A stretch of 10,112 bases of DNA from Rhodoferax sp. (GCA_026785765.1 JAJAZK010000343.1:1-10112); one strand, 5' to 3'. Counted from the stretch's first letter, positions 1-6,711 are shown. The notes: generated from the letters alone by a model not told the origin. Translations and numbers: made by a program.

Positions 1-1081
1 CCCATATCCTCGCCTCACGGTTGCCCAGCACGTCCATTGCCTTGGCCGCCTTGAGCACCATCAGGCGCATGGATTCAATCTCGATGCGTGCGCGCGAGAT
101 GACCTCGACATTGCCGCCGAGCCAGACCAGCTTCTTGCCAAAGGCCTTGCGCGAAACGCCCCGCTGCAGCATCAGCTCCAGCGCTTTTTCGGCCGAGCCG
201 ATGGAGCGCATGCAGTGGTGGATGCGGCCCGGGCCCAGCCGCACCTGTGAGATCTCGAAACCGCGCCCTTCGCCGAGCAGCATGTTGTCTTTGGGAACGC
301 GCACGTTGTCGAACACGATGTGCATGTGCCCGTGCGGCGCATGGTCTTCGCCGAACACATGCATCGGTCCGACGATTTTCACGCCCGGCGTATCCTTGGG
401 CACCAGGATCATCGACTGCTGTTTGTGCGGTGCCGCATCCGGGCTGGATCGCACCATGGTGATGAGGATCTTGCAGCGCGGACTGCCAGCACCCGAAATG
501 TAGTGTTTCTCACCGTTGATCACCCATTCGTCACCTTGCAGGACGGCGCTGGTGGCGATGTTCTTGGCGTCCGATGAGGCGTGGTGCACCTCGGTCATGG
601 CATAGGCTGAGCGGATATCGCCGTTGAGCAGGGGCTTGAGCCATCGTTCCTTTTGTGCCGCGGTCCCCACACGTTCGAGCACCTCCATGTTGCCGGTGTC
701 CGGGGCAGAACAGTTCATGCACTCCGAGGCCAGCGGATTCTTGCCCAGCTCTGCGGCGATGTAGGCGTAGTCCAGGTTGGAAAGCCCCGCACCGGTTTCG
801 GCGTCGGGCAGAAAGAAATTCCACAGCCCCTCCTTCTTCGCCTGCTCCTTGGCGCCGTTGAGCAAGTCGAGCATGCCCGGCGCATAGGTCCAGCGGTCGG
901 CGCCGGTGCGCCCTTCGAACAGCGCATGGTACTTCTCGCTCATCGGCTCCACCGTCTCGGTGATGAAGCGCTTCACGTGTTCGTACAGCGGCATGGCTTT
1001 GGCCGTCATGCGCAGGTCGTTCAGGTCGTCGGTCGGACTCAGATTAAAGGCAGAAGCGCCCTTGCTGACTTTTTGATTCAT
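1..1081 (-). CDS. Acyl-CoA dehydrogenase, ACAD10/11-like (C-terminus cut by window edge)
   Basis: FAD-dependent alpha,beta-dehydrogenation of an acyl-CoA thioester, a beta-oxidation type step in the cytoplasm; electrons would go to electron-transfer flavoprotein. The 360 visible residues read without a stop. An N-terminal helical domain includes NCSAPDTGNM (123-132), typical of the ACAD10/11 branch. The middle beta domain has AMTEVHHASSDAKN (161-174) and W-INGEKHYISGAG (186-199), which form the flavin/substrate region. The C-terminal helical domain begins with GPGRIHHCMR (283-292) and RKAFGK (311-316). Roughly the last 40-60 residues are missing. The start at 1081 is chosen because GGAG lies 10 nt upstream and the next in-frame ATG is 24 codons later. 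A palindrome at 1122-1136 lies in the likely promoter. The gene downstream is not visible, so the substrate chain cannot be named. Family assignment is firm; substrate is unknown. Confidence 0.93.
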   Translation of the reverse strand, partial: MNQKVSKGASAFNLSPTDDLNDLRMTAKAMPLYEHVKRFITETVEPMSEKYHALFEGRTGADRWTYAPGMLDLLNGAKEQAKKEGLWNFFLPDAETGAGLSNLDYAYIAAELGKNPLASECMNCSAPDTGNMEVLERVGTAAQKERWLKPLLNGDIRSAYAMTEVHHASSDAKNIATSAVLQGDEWVINGEKHYISGAGSPRCKILITMVRSSPDAAPHKQQSMILVPKDTPGVKIVGPMHVFGEDHAPHGHMHIVFDNVRVPKDNMLLGEGRGFEISQVRLGPGRIHHCMRSIGSAEKALELMLQRGVSRKAFGKKLVWLGGNVEVISRARIEIESMRLMVLKAAKAMDVLGNREARIW

Positions 1082-1121
1082 GGTGCGGTGACTCCGTGTG
1101 TCTGCGACAGCCTCGAATCGT

Positions 1122-1136
1122 AGTCGGCTGCCGACT
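1122..1136. promoter_or_regulatory. 15-bp palindrome, candidate operator of the acyl-CoA dehydrogenase gene
   Basis: AGTCGGC-T-GCCGACT is a perfect 7-bp inverted repeat around one central base, about 40 nt upstream of the acyl-CoA dehydrogenase start. On the minus strand it directly precedes TACGAT (1122-1117), a plausible -10 hexamer, so the palindrome would fill the -35/-10 spacer. That is a usual place for a TetR- or MerR-type operator. No good -35 hexamer is seen. The symmetry is read directly; the regulatory role is inference. Confidence 0.45.
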
Positions 1137-1194
1137 CATTGCCGGCGCGCAAGTCGCCTGGGTGACGCGCTGCTGCAGAAAGAAGCGAGCGGCG

Positions 1195-1641
1195 TCAAAC
1201 GCCGCTTTGGGGCCCGGCTTTTCCCCGGTTCCAGAAAAGGGCAAGGAACAATCCCAGGTTCACCAGCATGCTGGCCAGCAACCATTGTCGGCGTTCACCA
1301 CGCTTGTTTGCGGCTGGAAGCTGTTCGACTTTGCCATTTCCGGCCACCGTAATCTCGGCACGGACGGCGTGGCCTTCGCCGTCAACCGCCACCAAGCGCC
1401 AACTTCCGGGCCGGTCGGGGTAGAAAGTGACACGCCCGAGCCGGTCCGCGCGGCTTTGCTGGAAAGGCGCCGACGCGTCGGCGGGGCTGAACACCCGGGC
1501 TTCGACATAAGGCATGGCCTCCCCTCCTGTGTAGTACAGCTGCACGGCCACCGGATGTCCGTCCAATACCTCATACCCGGTGCCATGTGCCATTGCGGTG
1601 CTTGCCAAGCTGGCCAGCGCGAGGCCCCAAAGTGCCTGCAT
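1195..1641 (-). CDS. NikL-like exported protein with C-terminal membrane anchor
   Basis: A 148-aa protein with three visible parts. Residues 1-18 are a signal peptide ending AMA before HG. A beta-rich periplasmic domain (about 20-101) has the pattern HGTGYEV ... PYVEARVFSPAD ... DRLGRVTFYPDRPGSWRL ... DGEGH. A single membrane helix (about 119-138) is followed by a short basic tail. This layout (mature protein starting with His-Gly, a G-R-x-x-F-x-P-D-x-x-G-x-W core, and a C-terminal helix) resembles NikL-type accessory proteins of nickel/cobalt ECF transporters and COG5266/DUF4198-like domains. The start at 1641 puts Met at the head of the signal peptide; the frame is open further upstream but would bury the signal sequence and overlap the preceding gene. 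It lies 4 nt after that gene's stop, so translation is probably coupled. Metal binding at the new N-terminal His is inferred, not shown. Confidence 0.7.
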   Translation of the reverse strand: MQALWGLALASLASTAMAHGTGYEVLDGHPVAVQLYYTGGEAMPYVEARVFSPADASAPFQQSRADRLGRVTFYPDRPGSWRLVAVDGEGHAVRAEITVAGNGKVEQLPAANKRGERRQWLLASMLVNLGLFLALFWNRGKAGPQSGV

Positions 1642-1645
1642 CTGT

Positions 1646-1915
1646 CTACTTGACGTTGAATACAAGCACCGAGCGGCCCACATAACGCGCGTAGTCTGCC
1701 GTAACCTCCGGCGTGGAGTGTTCGACACGAACCATCCACAGCCCCGGCTTTTTCAGCTTGATTTTTGCGGTGCCGTCGCTCAAGCCTTCGGTGAATGAAA
1801 AGGCCAGCGGCTGGCCAGCGGTCACCGTCATCCTGGCGGGCTTGCCAATGAACTCGTGCGCGAATGTCGGTAGCGCCAGCAGGCTGAGGGAAAGAAGGGC
1901 TACGCGGTGGATCAT
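1646..1915 (-). CDS. Miniature DUF4198-like exported protein, apparently lacking the family's middle
   Basis: An 89-aa protein. Residues 1-19 are a clear signal peptide (cleavage near TFA before HEF). HEFIGKPARMTVTAGQPLAFSF (20-41) matches the beginning of DUF4198/nickel-uptake proteins as I know them. Residues 47-89, with SDGTAKIKLKKPGLWMVRVEH and a final DYARYVGRSVLVFNVK, match their extreme C-terminus. Members are normally about 230-270 aa, so some 150 residues seem absent between about F41 and T42 (near position 1793), with the frame kept. AAAGGA lies 6 nt upstream of the ATG at 1915. It starts a two-gene unit with the NikL-like gene and diverges from hupE, which supports a role in nickel or cobalt handling. 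It may be a working small protein or a decayed gene that stayed in frame. Confidence 0.65.
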   Translation of the reverse strand: MIHRVALLSLSLLALPTFAHEFIGKPARMTVTAGQPLAFSFTEGLSDGTAKIKLKKPGLWMVRVEHSTPEVTADYARYVGRSVLVFNVK

Positions 1916-1961
1916 GGATTTTCCTTTGGTTGGCAGGCATTGAGCGACGCGACCCATGCTG

Positions 1962-1990
1962 TTGACAGGCGCGCTCCTACACCAATACGC
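1962..1990 (+). promoter_or_regulatory. Possible sigma-70 promoter reading towards hupE
   Basis: A perfect TTGACA (1962-1967) is followed after 17 nt by AATACG (1985-1990), a weak -10. It would give hupE a leader of about 200 nt. The spacing is right but the -10 is poor, so this is a low-confidence call. The rest of the divergent gap (1916-2195) shows no cobalamin-riboswitch box and no terminator. Confidence 0.25.
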
Positions 1991-2115
1991 CTGCGGCCAG
2001 GCTTTGGATTCGGACAAGAGAATCTTGGAGCACTCGCTTGTAAAAAGCGCAACCGGCCATTCATCGCTTTGCTGACGAATCTGCCCATCTACCGTTCTGC
2101 CGCCTGAATCCACCC

Positions 2116-2149
2116 GGCTCTATCATGCGTACAGACCAGTGATAGAGCC
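2116..2149. repeat. Perfect 10-bp inverted repeat upstream of hupE (candidate operator or hairpin)
   Basis: GGCTCTATCA (2116-2125) and TGATAGAGCC (2140-2149) are exact reverse complements separated by 14 nt, ending 46 nt before the hupE start. Widely spaced half-sites of this kind suit a ribbon-helix-helix metal regulator such as NikR, whose E. coli site has 6-bp arms 16 nt apart. The sequence itself is not the E. coli NikR site. In RNA it would form a 10-bp hairpin in the hupE leader. No T-tract follows, so it is not an intrinsic terminator. Symmetry is seen directly; the role is inferred. Confidence 0.55.
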
Positions 2150-2195
2150 TGGCCTTAGCTTTGCCGTCGCCGTCCACTCGATTGACGGCAAGCGT

Positions 2196-2810
2196 ATGAA
2201 ATCCAGTTTTTTCGCAGCACAGGGTGTTGGTCGTCTACTTGCGCTGACGCTATTTGTAGTCGGCGCGGGAGCGCAGGCTCACACCGGCCAGGAAACAACG
2301 GCCGGGTTCATCTCCGGCTTTTTGCATCCAGTGACGGGGTTTGATCATTTGCTCGCGATGGTGGCAGTTGGCATCTGGGGTGGCACGCTGGGCCGACCTT
2401 TGATCTGGGCGCTGCCGGTGGCCTTTCCGCTCCTGATGGTGGTGGGCGGCGTGCTGGGCATTGTTGGCGTGCCGGTGCCCTTGGTCGAAACTGGCGTGGC
2501 GGTTTCGGTGGTAGTGCTGGGTGTGGCCATTGCGCTGGCCTGGCGCGCGCTAGTGGCTGTGGCTTTTCTGATCGTAGCGGCGTTCGGCATATTCCACGGT
2601 TATGCGCATGGCGCCGAGTTGCCGAATGCCGTGTCTCCAGTCGCTTACGTCGTTGGCTTTGTGTTGTGCACGGTCTTGCTGCACCCGGCCGGTATTGCCA
2701 TCGGCATGCTGGGTTTGCTGCGCGGTGGCACAACCGCGCTTCGCGCAGGCGGCGCTTTGATTTCAGCTAGCGGCCGGTGGATTCTCACGGGTTTGCCGGG
2801 TGTGGCCTGA
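2196..2810 (+). CDS. hupE: HupE/UreJ family nickel (or cobalt) permease
   Basis: Inner-membrane protein predicted to admit Ni2+ (or Co2+), supplying hydrogenase, urease or cobalamin enzymes. It is 204 aa, near the usual 190-210. Residues 1-28 are a cleavable signal peptide ending AQA before H29. The diagnostic motif HPVTGFDHLLAM is at 44-55 and FHGYAHGAELP at 133-143. A further His (H163, in LLHPAG) lies in a late helix. About six hydrophobic segments follow the signal peptide. The start at 2196 is chosen because it begins the signal peptide; the frame is open back to 2139 but that adds non-hydrophobic residues. The ribosome binding site is weak. The downstream HupE-like gene overlaps its end by 11 nt. 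The two metal-type exported genes diverge from it. Family is certain; nickel versus cobalt cannot be decided here. Confidence 0.9.
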   Translation: MKSSFFAAQGVGRLLALTLFVVGAGAQAHTGQETTAGFISGFLHPVTGFDHLLAMVAVGIWGGTLGRPLIWALPVAFPLLMVVGGVLGIVGVPVPLVETGVAVSVVVLGVAIALAWRALVAVAFLIVAAFGIFHGYAHGAELPNAVSPVAYVVGFVLCTVLLHPAGIAIGMLGLLRGGTTALRAGGALISASGRWILTGLPGVA

Positions 2811-3450
2811 GGCGCACCGGGCGGTGCGTCGCGCGTCGGGTGCTGTTTCGGAGCTTCGATGGTGGCGAGCGTTGCCCGTAGGCGCATTGTTTGGCGCCGA
2901 CCCGACGTGGGCGCATGGAGCTCTCGGCGTCAGCGACTCCTTCTTGACCGGCGCACTCCACTTGATGAATTCGCCGTCGGCGCTGGTGGCGCTGGTGGGT
3001 CGGGTAGTGGCGTTCTTTGGTTGTCGCGAGAGACTGGCGCTGGTTGTTGCTTTGCTGGCGGGGAGCGCCGCAGGCGTCGCAGCCGCCTTCGGGCTGCGAA
3101 TTCCAGCGAATATTGCTGCGCTGGCCGCGCCGGCTGCAGCCGTGGCTTCAGGCCTGATCGCTGTGGCGGCGACCAAAGCGCCAGACGTGATCGCAGTTGT
3201 GTTGTCGATTGCTGTCGGCCTCTCGGCGGGCATTGCCGCAGGCCTCGACACGCCTGGTTGGGGTAGCGCACTCGGCGTCAGCTGTGCCGTGACGGCGCTG
3301 GTCGGGTTCACGCTGGCAGTTTCGCAAGATCTGATGACCGTTCGCCGCATTACCACGCTACTGCCATTGGCACGCCGCGTGCTGGGCGCCTGGGTCGCCG
3401 CCATCGGCCTTTTGACCGGAACACTGGTGCTCCATCTGCAACGCGGTTGA
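2800..3450 (+). CDS. Second, divergent HupE/UreJ-like membrane protein
   Basis: A 216-aa hydrophobic protein read from GTG at 2800, overlapping the hupE stop by 11 nt. The start is uncertain: about 35 residues precede AHGALG (38-43), where family members usually begin after their signal peptide, and GTG at 2824 is an alternative. The body matches the second HupE-like type often encoded after hupE: small residue-rich helices, a GIAAGLDTPGW segment near 145-155, and a C-terminal RRVLGAWVAAIGLLTGTLVL helix. The first motif, which I expect as LHP-x4-AHAL or similar, reads LHLMNSPSALVAL (53-65), so the Pro and second His are gone. It probably works with HupE in metal import or sensing, but could be decaying. 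Assignment rests on remembered family patterns. Confidence 0.68.
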   Translation: MWPEAHRAVRRASGAVSELRWWRALPVGALFGADPTWAHGALGVSDSFLTGALHLMNSPSALVALVGRVVAFFGCRERLALVVALLAGSAAGVAAAFGLRIPANIAALAAPAAAVASGLIAVAATKAPDVIAVVLSIAVGLSAGIAAGLDTPGWGSALGVSCAVTALVGFTLAVSQDLMTVRRITTLLPLARRVLGAWVAAIGLLTGTLVLHLQRG

Positions 3451-3763
3451 CACTCAGCAGGGCGTGTCGCGTATTGGAGCAGTCCATTACCAGCGTATTC
3501 AGCGGGTCGGCCGCACACCGTGCTCCAGTTGCGCGCAAACAATCAGGAGCATGTTGCCGTACTCGGCGTCCCGCAGATCGCTGCCCGGTTCGATCACCGT
3601 ACCTGCGGCCAGGCTGCGCGCCGACGCCGCGGCCATTGGTTGGTGGAAACCCTTGACCAGCCGAGCCCCGTGTGGGCCTACCATTGGGCACGCCATGCAC
3701 AGCCGCAAGCCACATGGCGAGCCGGGCCTGCATAAGGCCTGCGATGAATATGGAGGAGTATGG
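3451..3763. other. Intergenic stretch without a convincing gene
   Basis: This 313-nt gap separates the metal block from the TRAP operon. No RNA gene, terminator or good promoter was found. GGCCTGC occurs at 3725-3731 and again at 3736-3742, an 11-nt period just ahead of dctQ that could be a regulator site but may be chance. On the minus strand a frame of 69 codons (3708-3499) runs from a TTG with fairly natural codon choice, but has no clear ribosome binding site and no recognisable domain. The gap must carry the TRAP operon promoter if that operon has its own. Confidence 0.5.
3752..3759 (+). promoter_or_regulatory. Strong ribosome binding site that fixes the dctQ start
   Basis: GGAGGAGT lies 7 nt (measured from GGAGG) before ATG at 3764. 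A second ATG at 3760 overlaps it but is in another frame and opens only a shadow frame; it is too close to the Shine-Dalgarno core (3 nt) to be favoured. The site therefore selects 3764. Confidence 0.75.
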
Positions 3764-4294
3764 ATGACGCATCAGGTTTCGCCCGACATGAACGCTGCCA
3801 ACGCCCACTACCGTGGGCCGGGAACCCGTTTGCTGGAGGTCGTCTGTGCCGGTCTTCTGGCGTGCATGGTGATATTGCTGTTCATCCAGGTGGTCAGCCG
3901 TTATGGCTTGCACAACCCGCCGGACTGGACGGAGGAACTGGCGCGTACGGTGTTCGTGTATCTCACCTTCGTCGGCGGCGCGCTGGCCGTTGCCCGCAAT
4001 GCGCATCTGAAGGTCGACAGCGCCGTGAAGCTTCTGCCAGATAACGTGCAGCCATGGATACGGCTGCTGACCAACCTGATCGCCATCGTCTTCCTCGGCT
4101 ACGTGCTGTACTACAGCTCCATCATGTTGCCACGGCTGGCGTTTCAGCCCTTGACTGCGTTGCCGTTCCTGTCCAAGGCATGGTTTTTCGCGGCAGTACC
4201 GGTAGGCTGCTCGCTGATGCTGCTTTATGAGTTGCACCGGCTCATGGTCGAGGTGCGCGGTCTGATGAACAAGCCCGTGGCACTCAGGAGCTGA
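3764..4294 (+). CDS. dctQ: TRAP transporter small membrane subunit (DctQ)
   Basis: Small integral membrane subunit of a tripartite ATP-independent periplasmic transporter, which imports organic acids or related anions using the sodium or proton gradient. At 176 aa it has the normal length, with four hydrophobic helices at about 22-45, 59-76, 99-119 and 137-157. The family signature is plain: FIQVVSRYGL (40-49), then DWTEELARTVFVYLTFVGGA (54-73) and a helix end with ARNAHLKVD (77-85). It is followed 4 nt later by dctM, so the two are translated together and form the membrane complex. No unusual features apart from the overlapping out-of-frame ATG at its start. Confidence 0.95.
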   Translation: MTHQVSPDMNAANAHYRGPGTRLLEVVCAGLLACMVILLFIQVVSRYGLHNPPDWTEELARTVFVYLTFVGGALAVARNAHLKVDSAVKLLPDNVQPWIRLLTNLIAIVFLGYVLYYSSIMLPRLAFQPLTALPFLSKAWFFAAVPVGCSLMLLYELHRLMVEVRGLMNKPVALRS

Positions 4295-4298
4295 CCAC

Positions 4299-5588
4299 AT
4301 GCTGGCCCTGCTGTTTACGGTTTTTGTGATCCTGCTCGTATTGGGGCTGGACCTGTTCTCCGCCATGGGTGCGGCCAGCCTGGTCTATCTGCTGGCCACG
4401 CGCACCGGCGACATGCCACTTCCGCTGACGTTGATCCCGCAACAACTGGTCGGCGGCGTGGACTCCTTTCCGCTGTTGGCCATTCCCATGTTCCTGCTGG
4501 CTGGCGAGCTGATGACGCGTGGTGGAGTGACCACCCGTTTGATCAATTTTGCTGCGGTGCTGGTCGGGCAACTACGTGGCGGCCTGGCCCAGGTATCGAT
4601 CGTCACCAACGTGATCATGGCCGGCATGAGCGGCAGCGCCGTGGCCGACGCTGCCGCCACCGGGTCGGTTCTGATCCCCGGCATGGTCAAGCGCGGCTAC
4701 ACGCCCGAGTACGCTGCCGCAGTGATTGCTGCTGCGGCCTGCATCGGGCCGATCATTCCACCAAGCCTGATGTTTGTCGTGCTGGGTTCCATGGTGAGTG
4801 TCTCGGTCGGGCAGTTGTTTGCAGCCGGCATCATTCCCGGCCTGCTGATGGCGGTGGCGATGATGGCGGTGGTCTACCGGCAGTCTTTCAAGATCAACCT
4901 GCCGGTCGAACAGCGCGCCACCCTGCCGGTGTTCTGGAAGGCGACCAGGGAGGCCGCGTTGCCACTGGGTATGCCGGTGGTGATACTTGGTGCAATCCTG
5001 AGCGGCTTTGCCACACCCACCGAAGCCTCGGTGGTGGCCGTGGTGTATGCCTTCGTGCTCGGGCTATTCGTCTACCGCGAGATCAAGTACTCGGAGCTGC
5101 TCGAGATCTTCTCAAGCGTGGCCATCACGTCGGCCTCGGTGATGGTGACCGTGGCCGCGGCGCAGCTGTTTGGCTGGATCACCACCGCCGAAGGCCTGGG
5201 CAAGGCCCTGGGCGTGATCTTGACCAGCTTTACCAGGGAGCCGTGGGTGTTTTTGATGATCGTCAACGTGGTGCTGCTGGTGCTCGGAACCGTCATGGAG
5301 CCGATCCCCATCATGGTCCTGACGGTGCCGATCCTGTATCCGGTGGCGACCCAACTCGGCATCGACCCGGTGCATTTTGGCCTGGTCATCGTGCTCAATC
5401 TGATGATCGGATCGTTGACTCCGCCGGTCGGCGTCAACATATTTGTCACCGCTGCGATGGCCAAGGTGCCGGTGATGCGGGTCGCCCGGGAGGCCATGGG
5501 ATTCATCTGGATCCTGATCCTCGTGTTACTGGTAATCACCTACATACCCAAGATCGTTCTCTGGCTGCCTGAGGTGCTGTATCGGTGA
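4299..5588 (+). CDS. dctM: TRAP transporter large membrane subunit (DctM)
   Basis: The 429-aa ion-coupled channel subunit of the TRAP transporter, normal in length. Family marks include the N-terminal hydrophobic lead, GMSGSAVADAAATGSVLIPGM (109-129), GPIIPPS (150-156), AAGIIPG (175-181), GFATPTEAS (236-244) and the repeat-related GSLTPPVGVN (371-380). The two halves show the inverted-repeat design of the DctM/ion-transporter superfamily. AGGAG sits 8 nt before the ATG, overlapping the end of dctQ. It should pair with the DctQ upstream and receive substrate from the binding protein encoded downstream. Intact. Confidence 0.97.
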   Translation: MLALLFTVFVILLVLGLDLFSAMGAASLVYLLATRTGDMPLPLTLIPQQLVGGVDSFPLLAIPMFLLAGELMTRGGVTTRLINFAAVLVGQLRGGLAQVSIVTNVIMAGMSGSAVADAAATGSVLIPGMVKRGYTPEYAAAVIAAAACIGPIIPPSLMFVVLGSMVSVSVGQLFAAGIIPGLLMAVAMMAVVYRQSFKINLPVEQRATLPVFWKATREAALPLGMPVVILGAILSGFATPTEASVVAVVYAFVLGLFVYREIKYSELLEIFSSVAITSASVMVTVAAAQLFGWITTAEGLGKALGVILTSFTREPWVFLMIVNVVLLVLGTVMEPIPIMVLTVPILYPVATQLGIDPVHFGLVIVLNLMIGSLTPPVGVNIFVTAAMAKVPVMRVAREAMGFIWILILVLLVITYIPKIVLWLPEVLYR

Positions 5589-5685
5589 CATAATTTTCTG
5601 GTGCATGGGTCCCAGTCAGCAAACGCCGGCGAGGGTATGCTTTGCAGCAGGGTCAGCACGCGTTATTTTTTCAGTTCCATTACAC

Positions 5686-5692
5686 AAAGGAG
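5686..5692 (+). promoter_or_regulatory. Ribosome binding site of dctP
   Basis: AAAGGAG lies 8 nt before ATG 5701 and selects it over an in-frame ATG at 5605 that would add 32 non-signal-like residues. It closes a 112-nt spacer after dctM (5589-5700), longer than the other gaps in the operon. The spacer holds a weak promoter-like TTGCAG (5642) and TATTTT (5664), so separate expression of the binding protein is possible. Confidence 0.7.
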
Positions 5693-5700
5693 ACCCCCCA

Positions 5701-6711
5701 ATGTCGCACTTCTCGAATGCAATGAGCACGGGCGCAATCTTGCGCATGGTTGGCCGGCTGCTGCTGCCTGCTCTGGTCGGTTTGTTGCTCAGCCCGGCAT
5801 TCGCCCAGCAGCAGCAGGATCTGAAGTTCCGCTTCGCCACGGTTCAGCAACCCGGCATCTACCTCGACGGCATCACCAAGTTCACCAATCTTGTCCGCGA
5901 ACGTACCGGTGGCAAGGTGCAGATCGAGGTGTTCTGCTGCAACCAGCTCGGTGGCGAACGCCAGATCATGGACGGCGTGAAGCTCGGCACCGTCGGCATC
6001 GGTTCCATCGGCGCCACTGGCTCTGCCACCTACGACCTGCTGTTCATGCCGTTCGTGTTCCGGGACCTCGACCATGCCCAGAAGGTGGTGAACGGTCCGG
6101 TCGGCGCCAAATGGCAGGATGATTTCTACAAGCAGACCGGCGTGCGCCAGATCGGTTACCTGATCAACGGCTCCCGGATCTTCCTGACCAACAAGCGCAT
6201 GCTCAACAGCCCGGCCGATGCCAAAGGCATGAAGATCCGCGCGCCTGAGATCCCGACCATCGTGGCCTCGCTGCGCGCCCTGGGTGCCAGCCCGGTCGTG
6301 ATCGCCGCGCCCGAGCTCTACACTGCCCTGCAACAAGGCACCGCCGACGGATGGGAAGGCCCCTTGGCTTTCATGGCCGACAACAAGCACTGGGAAGTCG
6401 CCAAGAACCTGGCGCTGGTGGAATGGATCTTCAATATCACCAACACCATCGTCAACGACGACATCTGGAACAAGATGACGCCAGCCACCCAGCAGATCAT
6501 GCGCGATTCGTGGAAGGAAGTGGCGACCGAGATCACCCAGAAGGAGTGGGCCAAGCAGGGCGAACTGGCCGAGCTGTTCCGCAAGAACGGCGTCACAGTG
6601 GCCAGACCACCGGTGGGCCCGTTCCAGGAAGCCACCAAGGACGTCTGGAAGGATTTCGCCCCCAAGGTCTGGGGCCCCGGCGTGTACGAGCAGATTCAGG
6701 CTACCAAGTAA
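5701..6711 (+). CDS. dctP: TRAP transporter substrate-binding protein (DctP family)
   Basis: Periplasmic binding protein that captures the substrate and hands it to DctQM. It is 336 aa with a signal peptide at 1-35 (cleavage after AFA). The DctP fold is marked by NQLGGERQIMDGVKLG (81-96), YDLLFMPFVFRDLDHAQKVV (111-130), GSRIFLTNK (157-165), and KGMKIRAPEIP (175-185) with R180, the arginine that in this family pairs with a substrate carboxylate. TADGWEGPL (214-222) takes the place of the usual DG-x-E motif. Most family members therefore bind carboxylates, and this one probably does; which one cannot be told. FCC (78-80) before NQLGG is unusual, since that place is normally a Pro-containing loop. 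It is the last gene of the unit; the SDR gene converges on it 45 nt away. Confidence 0.95.
   Translation: MSHFSNAMSTGAILRMVGRLLLPALVGLLLSPAFAQQQQDLKFRFATVQQPGIYLDGITKFTNLVRERTGGKVQIEVFCCNQLGGERQIMDGVKLGTVGIGSIGATGSATYDLLFMPFVFRDLDHAQKVVNGPVGAKWQDDFYKQTGVRQIGYLINGSRIFLTNKRMLNSPADAKGMKIRAPEIPTIVASLRALGASPVVIAAPELYTALQQGTADGWEGPLAFMADNKHWEVAKNLALVEWIFNITNTIVNDDIWNKMTPATQQIMRDSWKEVATEITQKEWAKQGELAELFRKNGVTVARPPVGPFQEATKDVWKDFAPKVWGPGVYEQIQATK

Noticed and set aside
1802..1821. Direct repeat GGCCAGCGG, two copies 11 nt apart, near the mini-DUF4198 junction
   Set aside because: It lies inside coding sequence (codons for AGQPLA) and not exactly at the proposed junction; it is probably a chance product of GC-rich codons.
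1916..2195. Cobalamin or NiCo riboswitch in the hupE leader
   Set aside because: No B12-box-like GCCACTG element or four-way junction pattern could be found; only the inverted repeat at 2116-2149 stands out.
2763..3542. Minus-strand open frame of 259 codons opposite the second HupE-like gene
   Set aside because: Its product is a Thr/Ala/Pro-rich sequence of low complexity; the plus strand reads as a coherent membrane protein coupled to hupE.
3464..3763. Upstream in-frame extension of dctQ by 100 codons
   Set aside because: The extension has no DctQ-like content, whereas a strong GGAGG lies 7 nt before ATG 3764 and gives a normal-length protein.
3350..4366. Long open frame on the minus strand, 338 codons
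   Set aside because: It lies opposite dctQ and the end of the HupE-like gene, is rich in Arg, Gln and His with no domain or hydrophobic pattern, and is explained by high GC content.
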